A stretch of 6,332 nucleotides of DNA from positions 1-6,332 of the forward strand of contig JACPAW010000043.1 in the NCBI GenBank assembly GCA_016180605.1, given 5' to 3'. The notes below the pieces were generated by a model. It searched no databases and was not told the origin of the DNA. It saw nothing but the letters and a program-made list of their open reading frames with translations. A program made the position numbers and the translations under genes. Source of the stretch: Candidatus Omnitrophota bacterium. Its GTDB lineage: Bacteria; Omnitrophota; Gorgyraeia; Aquiviventales; Aquiviventaceae. Shown here piece after piece: positions 6,143-6,332 of this stretch (position 1 is its first letter; every line of letters begins with the position of its first letter).

Positions 6143-6207
6143 AAGGCTGCCGCAACGCCAAGGCGAAAACCGTTAGTTCTAAGATTGCTGTCTTCAGCAT
6201 TGACTGT
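6143..6207 (-). other. Ambiguous segment upstream of the giant gene
   Basis: On the minus strand two frames are open here. One (frame of the giant gene) reads MLKTAILELTVFALALRQP and then stops at the TAG at 6143. The other continues from an ATG at 6222 through NGFRLGVAAALGAF and overlaps the giant gene for more than 200 bases as a 77-codon frame. The second reads like folded protein until about 6130, after which it looks like shadow sequence. So the segment may be the end of an upstream gene, or a part of the giant gene separated by a one-base frameshift. No clear promoter boxes were seen. Confidence 0.35.
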
Positions 6208-6332
6208 ATGGAGTGCCGGCACTTGAAGCCGGCCATCCGCATCGGGCTGAACTCCGGCTTCGCGGTCGTGGGCAACATGGGCTCGATCCAGCGCCTCGCC
6301 TACACGGGCATCGGCGACGAGGTGAACCTCGC
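6208..6332 (+). pseudogene. Class III adenylate/guanylate cyclase catalytic-domain fragment (5' truncated, 3' off window)
   Basis: The forward frame from 6208 reads IRIGLNSGFAVVGNMGS, then QRLAYTGIGDEVNL up to the window end. This is the characteristic central-to-C-terminal stretch of class III nucleotide cyclases: RIGxxxGxxVVGNxGS, then YTxIGDxVNLAARLE. In the family the VVGNxGS and GDxVNLA segments lie near the active site, and the first half carries the metal-binding aspartates. That first half is absent: the frame is closed by TAA at 6142-6144, and residues encoded from 6145 to ~6207 do not resemble a cyclase. Nearly every third codon base is G or C, and the segment is about 68% G+C, against roughly half in the giant gene. 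It is either a foreign piece joined by assembly error or recombination, or a broken gene. An ATG at 6208 lacks a sensible context for a complete protein. Confidence 0.8.
6215..6233. repeat. Short inverted repeat, 6-base arms, 7-base loop
   Basis: GCCGGC occurs at 6215-6220 and again at 6228-6233, separated by ACTTGAA. Each arm is itself a palindrome, so the pair is both a direct and an inverted repeat and could fold into a hairpin. It lies within a few bases of the composition break. No T run follows on either strand, so it is not a standard terminator. It may be chance in G+C-rich coding sequence. Confidence 0.5.

Noticed and set aside
5698..6144. A 148-codon forward ATG frame antisense to the giant gene's first part
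   Set aside because: It lies opposite the HETAH and N-terminal region, its translation is rich in Ser/Pro/Arg with no domain pattern, and the minus-strand frame explains the codons.
5989..6222. A 77-codon minus-strand ATG frame as an independent gene
   Set aside because: Its second half overlaps the better-supported giant gene out of frame, and its start lies in the G+C-rich cyclase segment. Only its middle (to ~6130) looks protein-like, which I treat as a possible frameshift instead.
6215..6233. Hairpin as a rho-independent terminator
   Set aside because: No T run follows on either strand, the stem is only six base pairs, and it lies inside conserved cyclase codons or their immediate edge.
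1..6332. CRISPR arrays, tRNA or rRNA genes, insertion-sequence ends
   Set aside because: No regularly spaced direct repeats, no recognisable tRNA arm pattern, and no paired terminal inverted repeats with a transposase were seen. Nearly all bases are explained by the single long coding frame.

Overview
The window is almost filled by one very long minus-strand gene. The minus-strand frame whose codons occupy forward coordinates 3n to 3n+2 has no stop from 6140 down to the left edge. From the first ATG (6125-6123) that is 2,041 codons, and the gene continues past position 1, so its C-terminus is not visible. No other convincing gene lies inside it. The many short ATG-to-stop frames are antisense or out-of-frame shadows, and a caller that needs both a start and a stop inside the window would miss the real gene.

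Reading from the N-terminus (right to left), the protein has several blocks. (1) A membrane block has the signature of a site-2-protease-like (M50-type) intramembrane metallopeptidase: HETAH at residues 99-103, then a small-residue/Asn helix, then an SDHAD segment. (2) Directly after it comes a signal-peptidase-II (LspA)-like domain at residues ~232-385. Its NLAD box is intact, but the usual GNxxDR aspartate box reads AQLAFH. (3) A ~100-residue module contains a hydrophobic hairpin, and a second copy follows 760 residues later. (4) Between the copies lies a ~660-residue soluble region: a possible beta-grasp domain, a Gln/Pro/Gly/Ser-rich linker, and a large beta-rich part I cannot assign. (5) After the second copy come ~620 mostly soluble residues, unassigned, with weak protein-kinase-like hints. 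(6) A charged linker leads to another cluster of membrane helices at residues ~1862-1990, and the window then ends.

The organism is bacterial: there is a Shine-Dalgarno-like AGGAG, and LspA-type domains are bacterial. Base composition is moderate, about half G+C by eye. Multi-thousand-residue multidomain membrane proteins are reported from predatory or episymbiotic uncultivated bacteria such as Omnitrophota (OP3). That lineage is a reasonable guess from architecture only; no marker here proves it.

The right end is different. From about 6208 the forward strand encodes the C-terminal half of a class III adenylate/guanylate cyclase catalytic domain, with ~68% G+C and G or C at nearly every third codon position. 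It lacks the N-terminal half and any credible start. This abrupt change suggests a chimeric assembly junction or a recombination scar, so the true 5' context of the giant gene is uncertain. No RNA genes, CRISPR arrays, insertion sequences or convincing terminators were seen.
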